Positions 8,661 through 16,211 of a stretch of 43,240 nucleotides of DNA are shown piece after piece; the stretch's first letter is position 1, and each line of letters begins with the position of its first letter. The position numbers and the translations under genes were made by a program. This DNA is from Pseudorhodobacter sp. GTDB taxonomy: Bacteria > Pseudomonadota > Alphaproteobacteria > Rhodobacterales > Rhodobacteraceae. The stretch lies in assembly GCA_029254215.1 (NCBI GenBank), contig JAQWYA010000050.1, positions 1-43,240 on the forward strand. Reading direction: 5' to 3'. Below the pieces are notes generated by a model. That model was not told the origin of the DNA and did no database searches. It saw only the letters and a program-made list of their open reading frames with translations.

Positions 8661-8692
8661 GATTTGTCCTGTTTTTGGTCTATATTGCGATG

Positions 8693-8728
8693 AAAATCGA
8701 ACGTCCTTAGTCAAAAATGTTCGATTTT
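8693..8728. repeat. Inverted repeat between persulfide dioxygenase-like and yeeE genes
   Basis: AAAATCGAAC (8693-8702) and GTTCGATTTT (8719-8728) are perfect reverse complements with a 16-nt spacer. They fill the 76-bp gap in the operon. In RNA they would form a 10-bp stem without a downstream T-run, so an operator, processing site or weak attenuator are all possible. Confidence 0.5.
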
Positions 8729-8736
8729 GACAAGTT

Positions 8737-9600
8737 TTAAATCCCGTTGATCGGGACTTTCAGATAGGATTTTCCATTGTCCTCGGGTTCGGGCATCTGT
8801 CCGGCCCGCATGTTGACCTGAAGCGACGGGATGATAAGGCGCGGCATGGCCAGCGTCTTGTCGCGGGCATTGCGCATCGCCACAAATTCCTCTTTCGACT
8901 TGCCAGCCCCGACATGCACGTTCAACGCCTTTTGCGCGCCGACGGTTGTTTCCCAAGCGTAATCCTCCCGGCCGGGGGCTTTGTAGTCATGGCCCACGAA
9001 GATCCGGGTTTCATCGGGAAGGGTCAGTATCTTTTGCACGGATTCAAACAAGGCCTCCGACGACCCGCCCGGAAAGTCACAGCGCGCCGTGCCGAAATCC
9101 GGCATGAACAAGGTGTCCCCCACAAAGGCCGCATCGCCGATCACATAGGTCAGGCAGGCCGGGGTATGGCCCGGCGTATGCAGCACATCGGCGCGCATCT
9201 GCCCGATCATTATGCTGTCGCCCTCTTCAAACAACTTGTCGAACTGCGAGCCGTCGCGTTGAAAGCGCGTGCCTTCGTTGAACACCTTGCCAAAGGTTTC
9301 CTGCACAACGGTGATCCGTTGCCCGATCCCGATCTTGCCGCCCAACCGTTCCTGAATATAGGGCGCTGCGGAAAGATGGTCGGCATGGACATGCGTCTCA
9401 AGGATCCATTGCAGATCCAGACCTTCCTTTTGCACGAAATCAATCACGGCATCGGCCGACCGCGTATCGGTCCGCCCGGAGGCATAGTCGAAATCCAGAA
9501 CCGAATCGACAATGGCGCAGGCGCGGCCTTCGGGCTCGCGGACGACATAGGTCAAAGTGTTGGTGGCTTCGTCGAAAAAGGCGTGAACAGCGGGTTTCAT
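8737..9600 (-). CDS. MBL-fold persulfide dioxygenase-like hydrolase
   Basis: This 287-aa metallo-beta-lactamase-fold protein has the metal motif THVHADHL (His70, His72, Asp74, His75), GHTP with His145, GDTLF with Asp162 and GHDY with His204. This set and the length fit the ETHE1/SdoA/Blh group, iron enzymes that oxidise glutathione persulfide to sulfite. Its company of sulfur permeases and a DUF442 sulfurtransferase supports a sulfide detoxification role in the cytoplasm. GAGG precedes the ATG. A promoter with an overlapping palindrome lies directly upstream. A glyoxalase-II-type activity is a less likely alternative. Confidence 0.87.
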   Translation of the reverse strand: MKPAVHAFFDEATNTLTYVVREPEGRACAIVDSVLDFDYASGRTDTRSADAVIDFVQKEGLDLQWILETHVHADHLSAAPYIQERLGGKIGIGQRITVVQETFGKVFNEGTRFQRDGSQFDKLFEEGDSIMIGQMRADVLHTPGHTPACLTYVIGDAAFVGDTLFMPDFGTARCDFPGGSSEALFESVQKILTLPDETRIFVGHDYKAPGREDYAWETTVGAQKALNVHVGAGKSKEEFVAMRNARDKTLAMPRLIIPSLQVNMRAGQMPEPEDNGKSYLKVPINGI

Positions 9601-9634
9601 GTGGACCTCACCTCAGTTTGGAGTTGCTCAGCAA

Positions 9635-9682
9635 GATATATCATGGCACAAACATATTACAAGAATTGAATATGAAATTCTT
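9635..9682 (-). promoter_or_regulatory. Promoter of the sulfur operon with overlapping operator palindrome
   Basis: On the minus strand, TTGTAA (9662-9657) and TATATC (9640-9635) form -35 and -10 elements 16 bp apart, about 30 bp before the MBL start codon. A perfect inverted repeat, AAGAATT (9661-9667) and AATTCTT (9676-9682) with an 8-nt spacer, overlaps the -35. This is the geometry expected for repression by an ArsR-type sulfide sensor such as BigR or SqrR, but no such regulator is encoded in the window. Confidence 0.55.
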
Positions 9683-9758
9683 TTCCGGCTTTGACTTGCA
9701 TCAAGGTCGGAGGCGATGGGCAGACATAGCGTCAGTGCAGTCACCAAGGGGGGTAAGG

Positions 9759-10076
9759 ATGATTTCTGTCGAAAAACGCAAGGCCAAGCTGGAAGAACGG
9801 TTGTCTTATCTGGACGCCCGGCTGCACGCGATTGATGACGAACTCGACAGCCACCAATCGCGCGATTGGGAAGAGCTGGCGGTTGAGCGGGAAAGCGATG
9901 AGGTGCTCGAACAGCTTGGCGTCTCCGGCACGCAAGAAATCCAGATGATCAAGGCGGCCTTGTCGCGCGTCGCAGACGGCAGCTATGGCGAGTGCACCAA
10001 ATGCGGGGCTCGTATTTCAGAAGCCCGTCTGGATGTTCTGCCCTTCACCCCGTTTTGCAAAACCTGCGCCACCTGA
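9759..10076 (+). CDS. TraR/DksA family zinc-finger protein
   Basis: This 105-aa protein has an acidic helical N-terminal half (coiled-coil-like, residues 5-55) and a complete four-cysteine zinc finger with Cys79, Cys82, Cys100 and Cys103. It lacks the DxxDxA tip motif of true DksA. Proteins of this kind bind the RNA polymerase secondary channel or have unknown targets. The start at 9759 is set by an AAGGGGGG site 6 bp upstream; a longer reading from 9618 would run through the promoter of the divergent sulfur operon. It is divergent from the sulfur genes and followed 23 bp later by a 59-aa gene. Confidence 0.82.
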   Translation: MISVEKRKAKLEERLSYLDARLHAIDDELDSHQSRDWEELAVERESDEVLEQLGVSGTQEIQMIKAALSRVADGSYGECTKCGARISEARLDVLPFTPFCKTCAT

Positions 10077-10099
10077 GCGCCCAAATAGAGGCAATTCAC

Positions 10100-10279
10100 A
10101 TGACTGAACGCAAGACATCCGCATCCGAGAACGGCCCTGAGGCAGATCCCCAGTTGTCGGCTTTGCTGGGGGAAATGCAGGCCCTGTTTACCATCCTGCC
10201 GCTCAATCCCTCTCAACTGACGCAAGAGCTTCCCTCTGAGGACGAGGTTGAGGCCTATTTCGACAATATGCCGGTTTAG
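10100..10279 (+). CDS. Small acidic protein of unknown function (59 aa)
   Basis: Unrecognised. The reading frame from ATG 10100 is preceded by AGAGGC at 10087-10092 at acceptable spacing. It encodes an acidic, serine/glutamate-rich N-terminus, a short hydrophobic helix (ALFTILPL) and an acidic tail ending in FDNMPV. There is no signal peptide or cysteine. It follows the TraR/DksA gene at 23 bp on the same strand and is probably co-transcribed. The wobble pattern and ribosome site suggest it is real, but no homology can be claimed. Confidence 0.55.
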   Translation: MTERKTSASENGPEADPQLSALLGEMQALFTILPLNPSQLTQELPSEDEVEAYFDNMPV

Positions 10280-10425
10280 GCCCGAAGGGCTTGTTCGCGC
10301 CGCCGCAACTTGCGCAAGGCATTGCCACCATGTCCCTTGCGGTTTGAATTGCGGGCCGGACCTGTTGCACGCTATGCCTTGGGCTGATGATTTGGGCCAA
10401 GCCTGTGCTGCAAGGGGGATGAGCA

Positions 10426-11682
10426 ATGGTCGAGACGACAGATACGGTGGTCGTAGGCGGTGGGCAGGCGGGTGTCGCGATGAGCGAACATCTGGGCCGC
10501 GCCGGGATCGATCACATCGTGTTGGAGCGCGGCCGCATTGCCGAACGGTGGCGCTCGGGTCGCTGGGACAGCCTTGTTGCGAATGGCCCGGCATGGCACG
10601 ATCGCTTTCCGGGGATGGAGTTTAAGGAAGACCCGGAAAGTTTTGTTCCAAAAGAGAAAATGGCGGATTACTTCGTCGATTATGCTGCCATGATCAAGGC
10701 ACCGATCCGCACGGGTGTCGATGTCCAAAAAGTGAGCCGCCTTGAGGGAAAGCAAGGGTTCCGGGTTGAAACCTCACAAGGTGTGATTGAAGCGCGATCT
10801 GTCGTTGCGGCCACAGGACCGTTTCAAAAGCCAGTGTTTCCCCGCATGATTCCCGAGAGCACCGAGCTTTTGCAAATGCATTCGGCGGCGTATCGCAATC
10901 CGGGGCAACTGCCGGAAGGGGCGGTTCTTGTGGTGGGGGCGGGATCCTCTGGCGCGCAGATTGCCGAGGAATTGTTGGAGTGCGGGCGGCGGGTCTATAT
11001 CTCGGTCGGCCCGCATGACCGCCCGCCGCGTGCCTACCGGGGAAGGGATTATTGCTGGTGGCTTGGTGTCCTTGGCAAATGGGATATTGCGGCGCGCGAA
11101 CCGGGGGCGGAGCATGTCACAATTGCGGTCAGCGGCGCGCATGGGGGGCATACGGTTGATTTTCGCCGTCTTGCCGCCCGCGGCATGGTGCTTCTGGGCC
11201 GGATTGACGGCTTTGCAGCGGGCCGTTTGACCGTGGCGCCCGATCTTTGCGCAAATCTTGCGACGGGGGATGCAAACTATCTGTCCGTTCTGGACGAGGC
11301 GGATGACTACGCGCATCGCTTCGGGTTGGACCTTCCGCAAGAGCCCGGCGCGCGCGAAATCGTGCCGGAAGCAGAGTGTATTCGTAGCCCGATCCTGTCG
11401 GTTGATCTGGCCGAGGCGGGGATCACAACTGTGATCTGGGCCACGGGATATGTTCCCGATTTCAGCTGGCTTTCGCTGGATGCATTCGACGCGTCTGGCA
11501 AGCCCCGACATCAGCGCGGCGTCTCGCCAGAGCCGGGGCTGTATTTTCTAGGGCTGCCATGGCAGTCTAGGCGCGGTTCCAGCTTTATCTGGGGCGTCTG
11601 GCATGATGCGAAATATGTGGCGGATCAGATCATGATTCAGCGAAGCTACAGCGCATATCATGAGTCCTTATCGTTAAAATAA
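10426..11682 (+). CDS. Flavin-containing monooxygenase-like NAD(P)/FAD oxidoreductase
   Basis: This 418-aa protein has two Rossmann dinucleotide sites: FAD-binding GGGQAG at 11-16 and NADPH-binding GAGSSGAQ at about 171-178. The ATGYVPDF motif near 341 is typical of FMO/CzcO-like flavoproteins. Likely activity is NADPH-dependent oxygenation of a soft nucleophile (N or S) or a ketone; the substrate is unknown. AAGGGGG lies 6 bp before the ATG. It stands alone, 146 bp after the small gene, and is followed by an A+T-rich hairpin at its stop codon. Confidence 0.85.
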   Translation: MVETTDTVVVGGGQAGVAMSEHLGRAGIDHIVLERGRIAERWRSGRWDSLVANGPAWHDRFPGMEFKEDPESFVPKEKMADYFVDYAAMIKAPIRTGVDVQKVSRLEGKQGFRVETSQGVIEARSVVAATGPFQKPVFPRMIPESTELLQMHSAAYRNPGQLPEGAVLVVGAGSSGAQIAEELLECGRRVYISVGPHDRPPRAYRGRDYCWWLGVLGKWDIAAREPGAEHVTIAVSGAHGGHTVDFRRLAARGMVLLGRIDGFAAGRLTVAPDLCANLATGDANYLSVLDEADDYAHRFGLDLPQEPGAREIVPEAECIRSPILSVDLAEAGITTVIWATGYVPDFSWLSLDAFDASGKPRHQRGVSPEPGLYFLGLPWQSRRGSSFIWGVWHDAKYVADQIMIQRSYSAYHESLSLK

Positions 11683-11740
11683 CTCGTGAAGTTATTCTCA
11701 GAAGTTACTGTAAGTAAGAAATAAAGTGAATTCAGTCTGC

Positions 11741-11773
11741 GCGAAAACCAGCCTTGCCAAGGCCTTTTCACGC
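11741..11773. terminator. Imperfect hairpin, possible terminator after the monooxygenase
   Basis: Nested arms GCG...CGC, AAAA...TTTT and GCCTT...AAGGC surround a GCC loop with small bulges. The A and T tracts lie inside the structure, so it could work weakly in both directions. Confidence 0.35.
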
Positions 11774-11989
11774 AACAAATCCCAGACGACTCTGGTCGGC
11801 CGATCCGCAGGCGTGGCAACAGTCCGCGCTATCCGCTGTATGCTAAGGGGGCCGGCATGAAGATTTCCGTGTCTCTTCGGTCGGTGCTGGGCGCGGAATA
11901 GTCCTTGGTTATCGTTCTTCGTCATCGGCGCGTCATCTGGCGGCGATAGCCAAGACCTCGGCTATGTTCGGGGTGGCCCTAGGTCGGTG

Positions 11990-12018
11990 TTGAGTTTCGA
12001 TCCGTGCAAGACTAGCAT
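11990..12018 (+). promoter_or_regulatory. Candidate promoter of the polyamine importer
   Basis: TTGAGT (11990-11995) and TAGCAT (12013-12018) are separated by exactly 17 bp. Transcription would start near 12025, giving a leader of about 75 nt before the binding-protein ATG. The -10 matches the consensus only moderately. Confidence 0.4.
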
Positions 12019-12098
12019 CCTCCTCGACGAGCAACGTCCAATGAAGCGGCGAGGCCCCAAAGCCTGCCGTAAACAATCGAAATGCTTGGGAGAATCCG

Positions 12099-13160
12099 AT
12101 GAAAACCACAACGCTTTTGTCCACGGTGGCCGTTCTGGCCCTGTCCAGCATGGCAGCTCAGGCCGAAACCCTGCGGCTCCTGACCTGGGGCGGCTATGCG
12201 CCCGAGGCTGTGATCGCACAGTTCACGGCAGAAACCGGCCATACCGTCGAAGTCACCAAATCCAACAACGAAGAGATGATCGCAAAGCTGCGGGCCACGA
12301 ACGGCGGCGGCTTCGATCTGGCGCAGCCCAGCCAGGACCGTGTGTCCGGCGCGCAGGAAGAATTCGGCATCTACAAGCCGATGGATCAGTCCAAGCTGGA
12401 AACGAGCTTGTTTATCCCCTCGATGCTGGAAGCCACCAAAACCAATACGACGCTGAACGGCGAAGTCTATGGCGTGCCGCATGTCTGGGGCACGGATGGT
12501 CTGGTCGTGAACACCGCGCTGGCACCGAATGTCAAGGATTACAAGGACCTCTGTGATCCGGCGATGGCGGGGAAAGTGTCTTATCGCGTGAAGCGTCCGA
12601 CGCTGATCGCCTGGGCTTTCTCGATGGGAAAGGACCCCTTTGCGGCCTATGCAGACCCGGTCGCCTATCAGGCCATTCTGGATGAGGTCGAGGCCGCGCT
12701 GATCGCTTGCAAGGCCAATGTGAAAACCTATTGGGACGGCGGCGACGAGATCAAGAACCTGCTGCGCTCGGGTGAAGTCACGGCGGCGATGGCTTGGGAT
12801 ACGGGCGGCTGGCAGTTGAACGCCGAAATGCCCGAGATCACCTTCGTCGCCCCTGCCTCGGGTGCGTTGGGCTGGATTGATACCTTCGTGATCCCGGCCC
12901 GTGGCCGCGCTGATGAAGCGGCCTACGCTTGGATCAACTTCGTGATGCGTCCTGAGATCGCGGCACAGATCACCGCCGAGGCTGGCAACTTTACTGCCTC
13001 GCTGGGCGGCGATGCGGGCGTTGATGATGCGTTGAAGGCCCGCTATCAGGCCAGCTTCCCGCAGGAAGCGATCGACAATATCAAATGGTATCCGACGGTT
13101 CCGGCCGGTCTTGAGACGCTGGAAGGTGCAGCGCTGGACCGTGTGAACGCTGCCAACTGA
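12099..13160 (+). CDS. potD: Spermidine/putrescine-type ABC transporter substrate-binding protein (PotD/PotF class)
   Basis: This 353-aa periplasmic protein has a Sec signal peptide (cleavage likely after AQA at residue 22) followed by TLRLLTWGGYAPEAV, the typical opening of PotD-like type II binding proteins, and the YGVPHVWGTDGL motif near 124. Length and domain order match PotD/PotF. A GGGAG site lies 6 bp before the ATG. It leads a four-gene importer and is followed by a strong terminator, which probably makes it the most abundant product. Polyamine is the family-level ligand; related proteins take up opines, amino acids or quaternary amines, so the exact substrate is open. Confidence 0.85.
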   Translation: MKTTTLLSTVAVLALSSMAAQAETLRLLTWGGYAPEAVIAQFTAETGHTVEVTKSNNEEMIAKLRATNGGGFDLAQPSQDRVSGAQEEFGIYKPMDQSKLETSLFIPSMLEATKTNTTLNGEVYGVPHVWGTDGLVVNTALAPNVKDYKDLCDPAMAGKVSYRVKRPTLIAWAFSMGKDPFAAYADPVAYQAILDEVEAALIACKANVKTYWDGGDEIKNLLRSGEVTAAMAWDTGGWQLNAEMPEITFVAPASGALGWIDTFVIPARGRADEAAYAWINFVMRPEIAAQITAEAGNFTASLGGDAGVDDALKARYQASFPQEAIDNIKWYPTVPAGLETLEGAALDRVNAAN

Positions 13161-13180
13161 TCGGCTGATATTTGACCTTT

Positions 13181-13214
13181 GGTGAAGCGCGCCTCCTCGC
13201 GCTTCACCTTTTTT
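13181..13214 (+). terminator. Intrinsic terminator/attenuator between potD and potA
   Basis: GGTGAAGCGCG (13181-13191) pairs perfectly with CGCGCTTCACC (13198-13208) around a 6-nt loop, followed by six T residues. It sits inside the operon, so partial read-through would keep the ATPase and permeases below the level of the binding protein. Confidence 0.85.
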
Positions 13215-13234
13215 AACGGAAAGCCCAGCCTGCC

Positions 13235-14338
13235 ATGACGGATGTGCCTGACCTTGAATGCCGTGCGCTTTCCAAGCGTTTCGACAGTTTCGAAGCGGTG
13301 AAGGCGATCAGCTTTGAAGTGCCAAAGGGCTCTTTCTTTTCCATTTTGGGGCCTTCGGGCTGTGGCAAGACAACGCTTTTGCGGATGATTGCCGGGTTTC
13401 AGGCCCCGACCAGCGGCGATTTGCGGATCAAGGGGCGCTCGGTTCTGGATGTGCCGCCGAACAAACGCCCCGTGTCGATGGTATTTCAACACCTCGCCTT
13501 GTTTCCGATGATGAATATCGGAGCGAATGTCGGCTTTGGTCTGCGGCAGCGCGGCGTCGGCAAGGCGCAGATCAAGGCGCAGGTGGATCGGGTGCTGGAG
13601 CGGGTCGGTCTCGCCGGGGTTGCCGACCGTTCGGTTGACAGCCTGTCGGGCGGGCAAAAGCAGCGCGTGGCCATCGCCCGCTGCATGGTGCTGGAACCGG
13701 ATGTCTTGCTGTTGGATGAGCCGCTTGGCGCGCTGGATCTGAAGCTGCGCGAGCATATGAAGATCGAGTTGAAGCGGCTCCAATCCGAATTCAACACGAC
13801 CTTTGTCTATATCACCCATGATCAATCCGAAGCTCTGGTGATGAGCGATCAGATCGCGGTGATGAATCGCGGCGTCTTTGAACAGATCGGCACCGCCAAG
13901 GAGCTGTATTACGAACCCAAAACCGCCTTTGTCGCGGGCTTTGTCGGGGAGGCGAATAAATACCGCGCCAAAGTCTCAAGAGCGAACGGCAAGCAATTGG
14001 AACTGCTGACAGAAGACGGAATCGCCCTGCATGGCCTTGATGCCGGCGGTGGGCTGCGTCCGGGCGATGCTGCGCAGGTTTTCGTGCGCCCGGAGGCGAT
14101 CCGGTTGTCGCGACGCGCAGCGGATACGCAAGATCTGGGCAATGCCAGCGCCGGTGTCGTTGACAGTGTGTTGTTCAATGGGGCCAACAGCCAGCTGATC
14201 CTGCGCGATGCCGCCAATGGGGCCGAGATCAGCGTGGCCTTGCCGCAAACCGGCGCCTTCCGTGATCTGAACAAGGGCGATACCGTCTATTTCGGGTGGG
14301 AGCCTGAACAGACCCGCTGCTACCGGGCGGAGGGCTGA
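13235..14338 (+). CDS. potA: Polyamine-type ABC transporter ATP-binding protein (PotA class)
   Basis: This 367-aa ATPase has Walker A GPSGCGKTT at 39-47, a Q-loop in MVFQHLALF near 82-90, signature LSGGQ at 137-141, Walker B LLLDEP at 158-163 and a switch His in THDQSEAL. A C-terminal TOBE-type regulatory domain spans about 285-365. The size and the TOBE domain distinguish it from the LivF/LivG ATPases in the window. It drives import with the two permeases that follow and starts 74 bp after the binding-protein gene, just past the terminator. Confidence 0.9.
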   Translation: MTDVPDLECRALSKRFDSFEAVKAISFEVPKGSFFSILGPSGCGKTTLLRMIAGFQAPTSGDLRIKGRSVLDVPPNKRPVSMVFQHLALFPMMNIGANVGFGLRQRGVGKAQIKAQVDRVLERVGLAGVADRSVDSLSGGQKQRVAIARCMVLEPDVLLLDEPLGALDLKLREHMKIELKRLQSEFNTTFVYITHDQSEALVMSDQIAVMNRGVFEQIGTAKELYYEPKTAFVAGFVGEANKYRAKVSRANGKQLELLTEDGIALHGLDAGGGLRPGDAAQVFVRPEAIRLSRRAADTQDLGNASAGVVDSVLFNGANSQLILRDAANGAEISVALPQTGAFRDLNKGDTVYFGWEPEQTRCYRAEG

Positions 14339-14342
14339 GCCG

Positions 14343-15206
14343 ATGAGCAAGGACGGCTCACGGCTCGGCCTGATCCTGCTGATGGCGCCGCTGTTGCTAT
14401 GGCTGGTGACGTTGATCATCCTGCCACATATCGGGTTGTTCGTGGTTTCGCTCAGCGAAAAGGTCGGTGTGCGGACCTATGAGACGGGCTTTGGCAACTA
14501 TGCCGTCTTCTTCACCGAGCCTTTGTATTGGAACACCTTCGCCCGGACTGCCTATATGTCGATCATGGCGACCGCCCTGACGCTGCTGATCGGCTTCCCG
14601 GTGGCCTATTACATTGCCAAGCTGACACGCGGGCGGAGCAAGACCACGCTGTTCCTGATGTGCCTGATTCCGTTCTGGGTGTCAGAGCTGGTGCGGACCT
14701 TCGGCTGGATGATTTTGCTGCGCGAAACCGGCGTGTTGTCGTCCTTCCTGCAATATCTGGGGGTGATCAACGGGCCTGTGGAGTTTCTGTATAATGATTT
14801 CGCGATCATGACGGGGCTGGTCTATACCTCGATGCTGTTCATGGTGGTGCCGCTGGTCACGACGCTGGACAGCCTTGACGACAGCCTGATCGAGGCTGGC
14901 TATGACCTTGGCGCAAGCAGCCTGTCCATCCTGCGCGAGATCATCATTCCCCATGCCATGCCCGGTATCGTGTCGGGCTGTATCGTGGTGTTTATGCTCT
15001 CTTTGGGTAATTACCTGACGCCTATCCTGCTGGGTGGCAAGGACAGCCTTTGGTTTACGGGGTTGATCTACAGCCAATTCATCACCCGCTTTAACTGGGA
15101 GCTGGGATCGGCCTTTGGCTTTTTGTTGCTGGGGCTGTCGTCCGTCATCGTCTTTGCAGCGCTCAAGCTGACGGGGCAATCGCTTGGCAAGACGATGGGG
15201 CGCTGA
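14343..15206 (+). CDS. potB: Polyamine-type ABC transporter permease (PotB class)
   Basis: This 287-aa inner membrane protein has six predicted segments and the EAA-type ATPase-coupling loop (EAGYDLGASSLSILREIIIP) near residue 182-201. That loop matches PotB/PotH permeases. GGAGGG precedes the ATG and the gap from potA is 4 bp. Its stop is directly followed by the ATG of the partner permease. Confidence 0.9.
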   Translation: MSKDGSRLGLILLMAPLLLWLVTLIILPHIGLFVVSLSEKVGVRTYETGFGNYAVFFTEPLYWNTFARTAYMSIMATALTLLIGFPVAYYIAKLTRGRSKTTLFLMCLIPFWVSELVRTFGWMILLRETGVLSSFLQYLGVINGPVEFLYNDFAIMTGLVYTSMLFMVVPLVTTLDSLDDSLIEAGYDLGASSLSILREIIIPHAMPGIVSGCIVVFMLSLGNYLTPILLGGKDSLWFTGLIYSQFITRFNWELGSAFGFLLLGLSSVIVFAALKLTGQSLGKTMGR

Positions 15207-16052
15207 ATGATCACCGGAATCCCCCAAAGCAGCACGTTCAAATGGACTTACCGCGCCTATATCACGCTGTTTTTTATCTATCTGGCCTTGCCGCTGGTGA
15301 CGGTCTGCGCCTTTGCCTTCAATGACAGCGTCTTTCCCAGCATGCCATGGGACGGGTTCACATGGGATTGGTTCTTTGGCACCGAAACGCCGCGCATCGG
15401 GGTGTTTCATGAACGCCCGATCCTGCGGTCCATCGTCACCTCGGGGTTCGTGGCCTTTTGGGTGGCAAGCCTTTCGGTGCTGGTCGGCACCTGCAATGCG
15501 TTTTTGTTCGTGCGCCATGATTTTCCGGGCAAATCCTTCCTGTACATCCTGATGCTGCTGCCTCTGATCATCCCAGGCATCATCCTTGGCATCTCTATCC
15601 TTGTGTTCAGCAGTGCCATCGCCAACCGGCTGGAGGATGCGACGGGCCTGTGGTTTGACGGGCTGCGCCCCGGTTTGATCCTTGTGATCCTTGGGCAGTT
15701 TTCCTTCATCACCACATTTGCCACTTTGGTGATCTCAGCCCGGTTGCAAAAGTTCGACCCCAGCCTTGAGGAGGCGGCTTTGAACCTTGGGGCCAGCAAA
15801 TGGGGTGCGATCCGGTCGATCACGCTGCCGTTCCTCTTTCCGGCAATGGCCGCCGCCGCTGTCGTCGCCGTTTTGATGAGCTTTGAGAATTTCAACACAA
15901 CGCTGATGCTGGTCGGATCGGATGCGCCGCTGACGGTGACGATGTTTGACCGGCTCAAGCTTGGCTCAACCCCGGTGCTGAACGCAGTATCCTTGCTGCT
16001 GATGCTGGCCTCTGCCGCTTTGGGGCTTTTGTCATTGGTGCTGCGCCGCTAG
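15207..16052 (+). CDS. potC: Polyamine-type ABC transporter permease (PotC class)
   Basis: This 281-aa inner membrane permease pairs with PotB. The coupling loop EEAALNLGASKWGAIRSITLP lies near residue 190-210. The ATG follows the upstream TGA without any gap, showing translational coupling. The gene ends the importer operon; a weak hairpin follows. Confidence 0.9.
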   Translation: MITGIPQSSTFKWTYRAYITLFFIYLALPLVTVCAFAFNDSVFPSMPWDGFTWDWFFGTETPRIGVFHERPILRSIVTSGFVAFWVASLSVLVGTCNAFLFVRHDFPGKSFLYILMLLPLIIPGIILGISILVFSSAIANRLEDATGLWFDGLRPGLILVILGQFSFITTFATLVISARLQKFDPSLEEAALNLGASKWGAIRSITLPFLFPAMAAAAVVAVLMSFENFNTTLMLVGSDAPLTVTMFDRLKLGSTPVLNAVSLLLMLASAALGLLSLVLRR

Positions 16053-16057
16053 GCGGA

Positions 16058-16088
16058 CGTGCGACCAAAGCGCACGATTGCCTGTTTT
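16058..16088 (+). terminator. Weak hairpin after potC, possible terminator
   Basis: CGTGCG (16058-16063) and CGCACG (16071-16076) form a 6-bp stem with a 7-nt loop. A run of T begins 8 nt after the stem, which is further away than in a standard intrinsic terminator. Confidence 0.35.
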
Positions 16089-16211
16089 TTGGGCAAATAC
16101 TGCGTCAGTTCCGGCCAATCCCCGCCAAGTTGGGGCCTTTGGCGTATTGCGGTGGAGCCTCTGTCACGCATGTGGGACACAGGAACTGAACTGACCGGGA
16201 AAATTCACACC

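Larger units (their letters stand above)
11683..12098 (+). other. Intergenic region between monooxygenase and polyamine importer genes
   Basis: No supportable gene in 416 bp. A 7-bp perfect inverted repeat with 5-nt loop spans the monooxygenase stop codon (11678-11696). A longer imperfect hairpin (11741-11773: GCG/CGC, AAAA/TTTT and GCCTT/AAGGC arms) ending in a T-run may terminate transcription. ATAGCC/GGCTAT arms (11946-11951 and 11960-11965) and a sigma-70-like promoter (11990-12018) precede the binding-protein gene. Confidence 0.5.

Noticed and set aside
11698-11925. 75-aa minus-strand frame in the gap before the polyamine importer
   Set aside because: No ribosome site or recognisable motif; the region is better explained by hairpins and a promoter.
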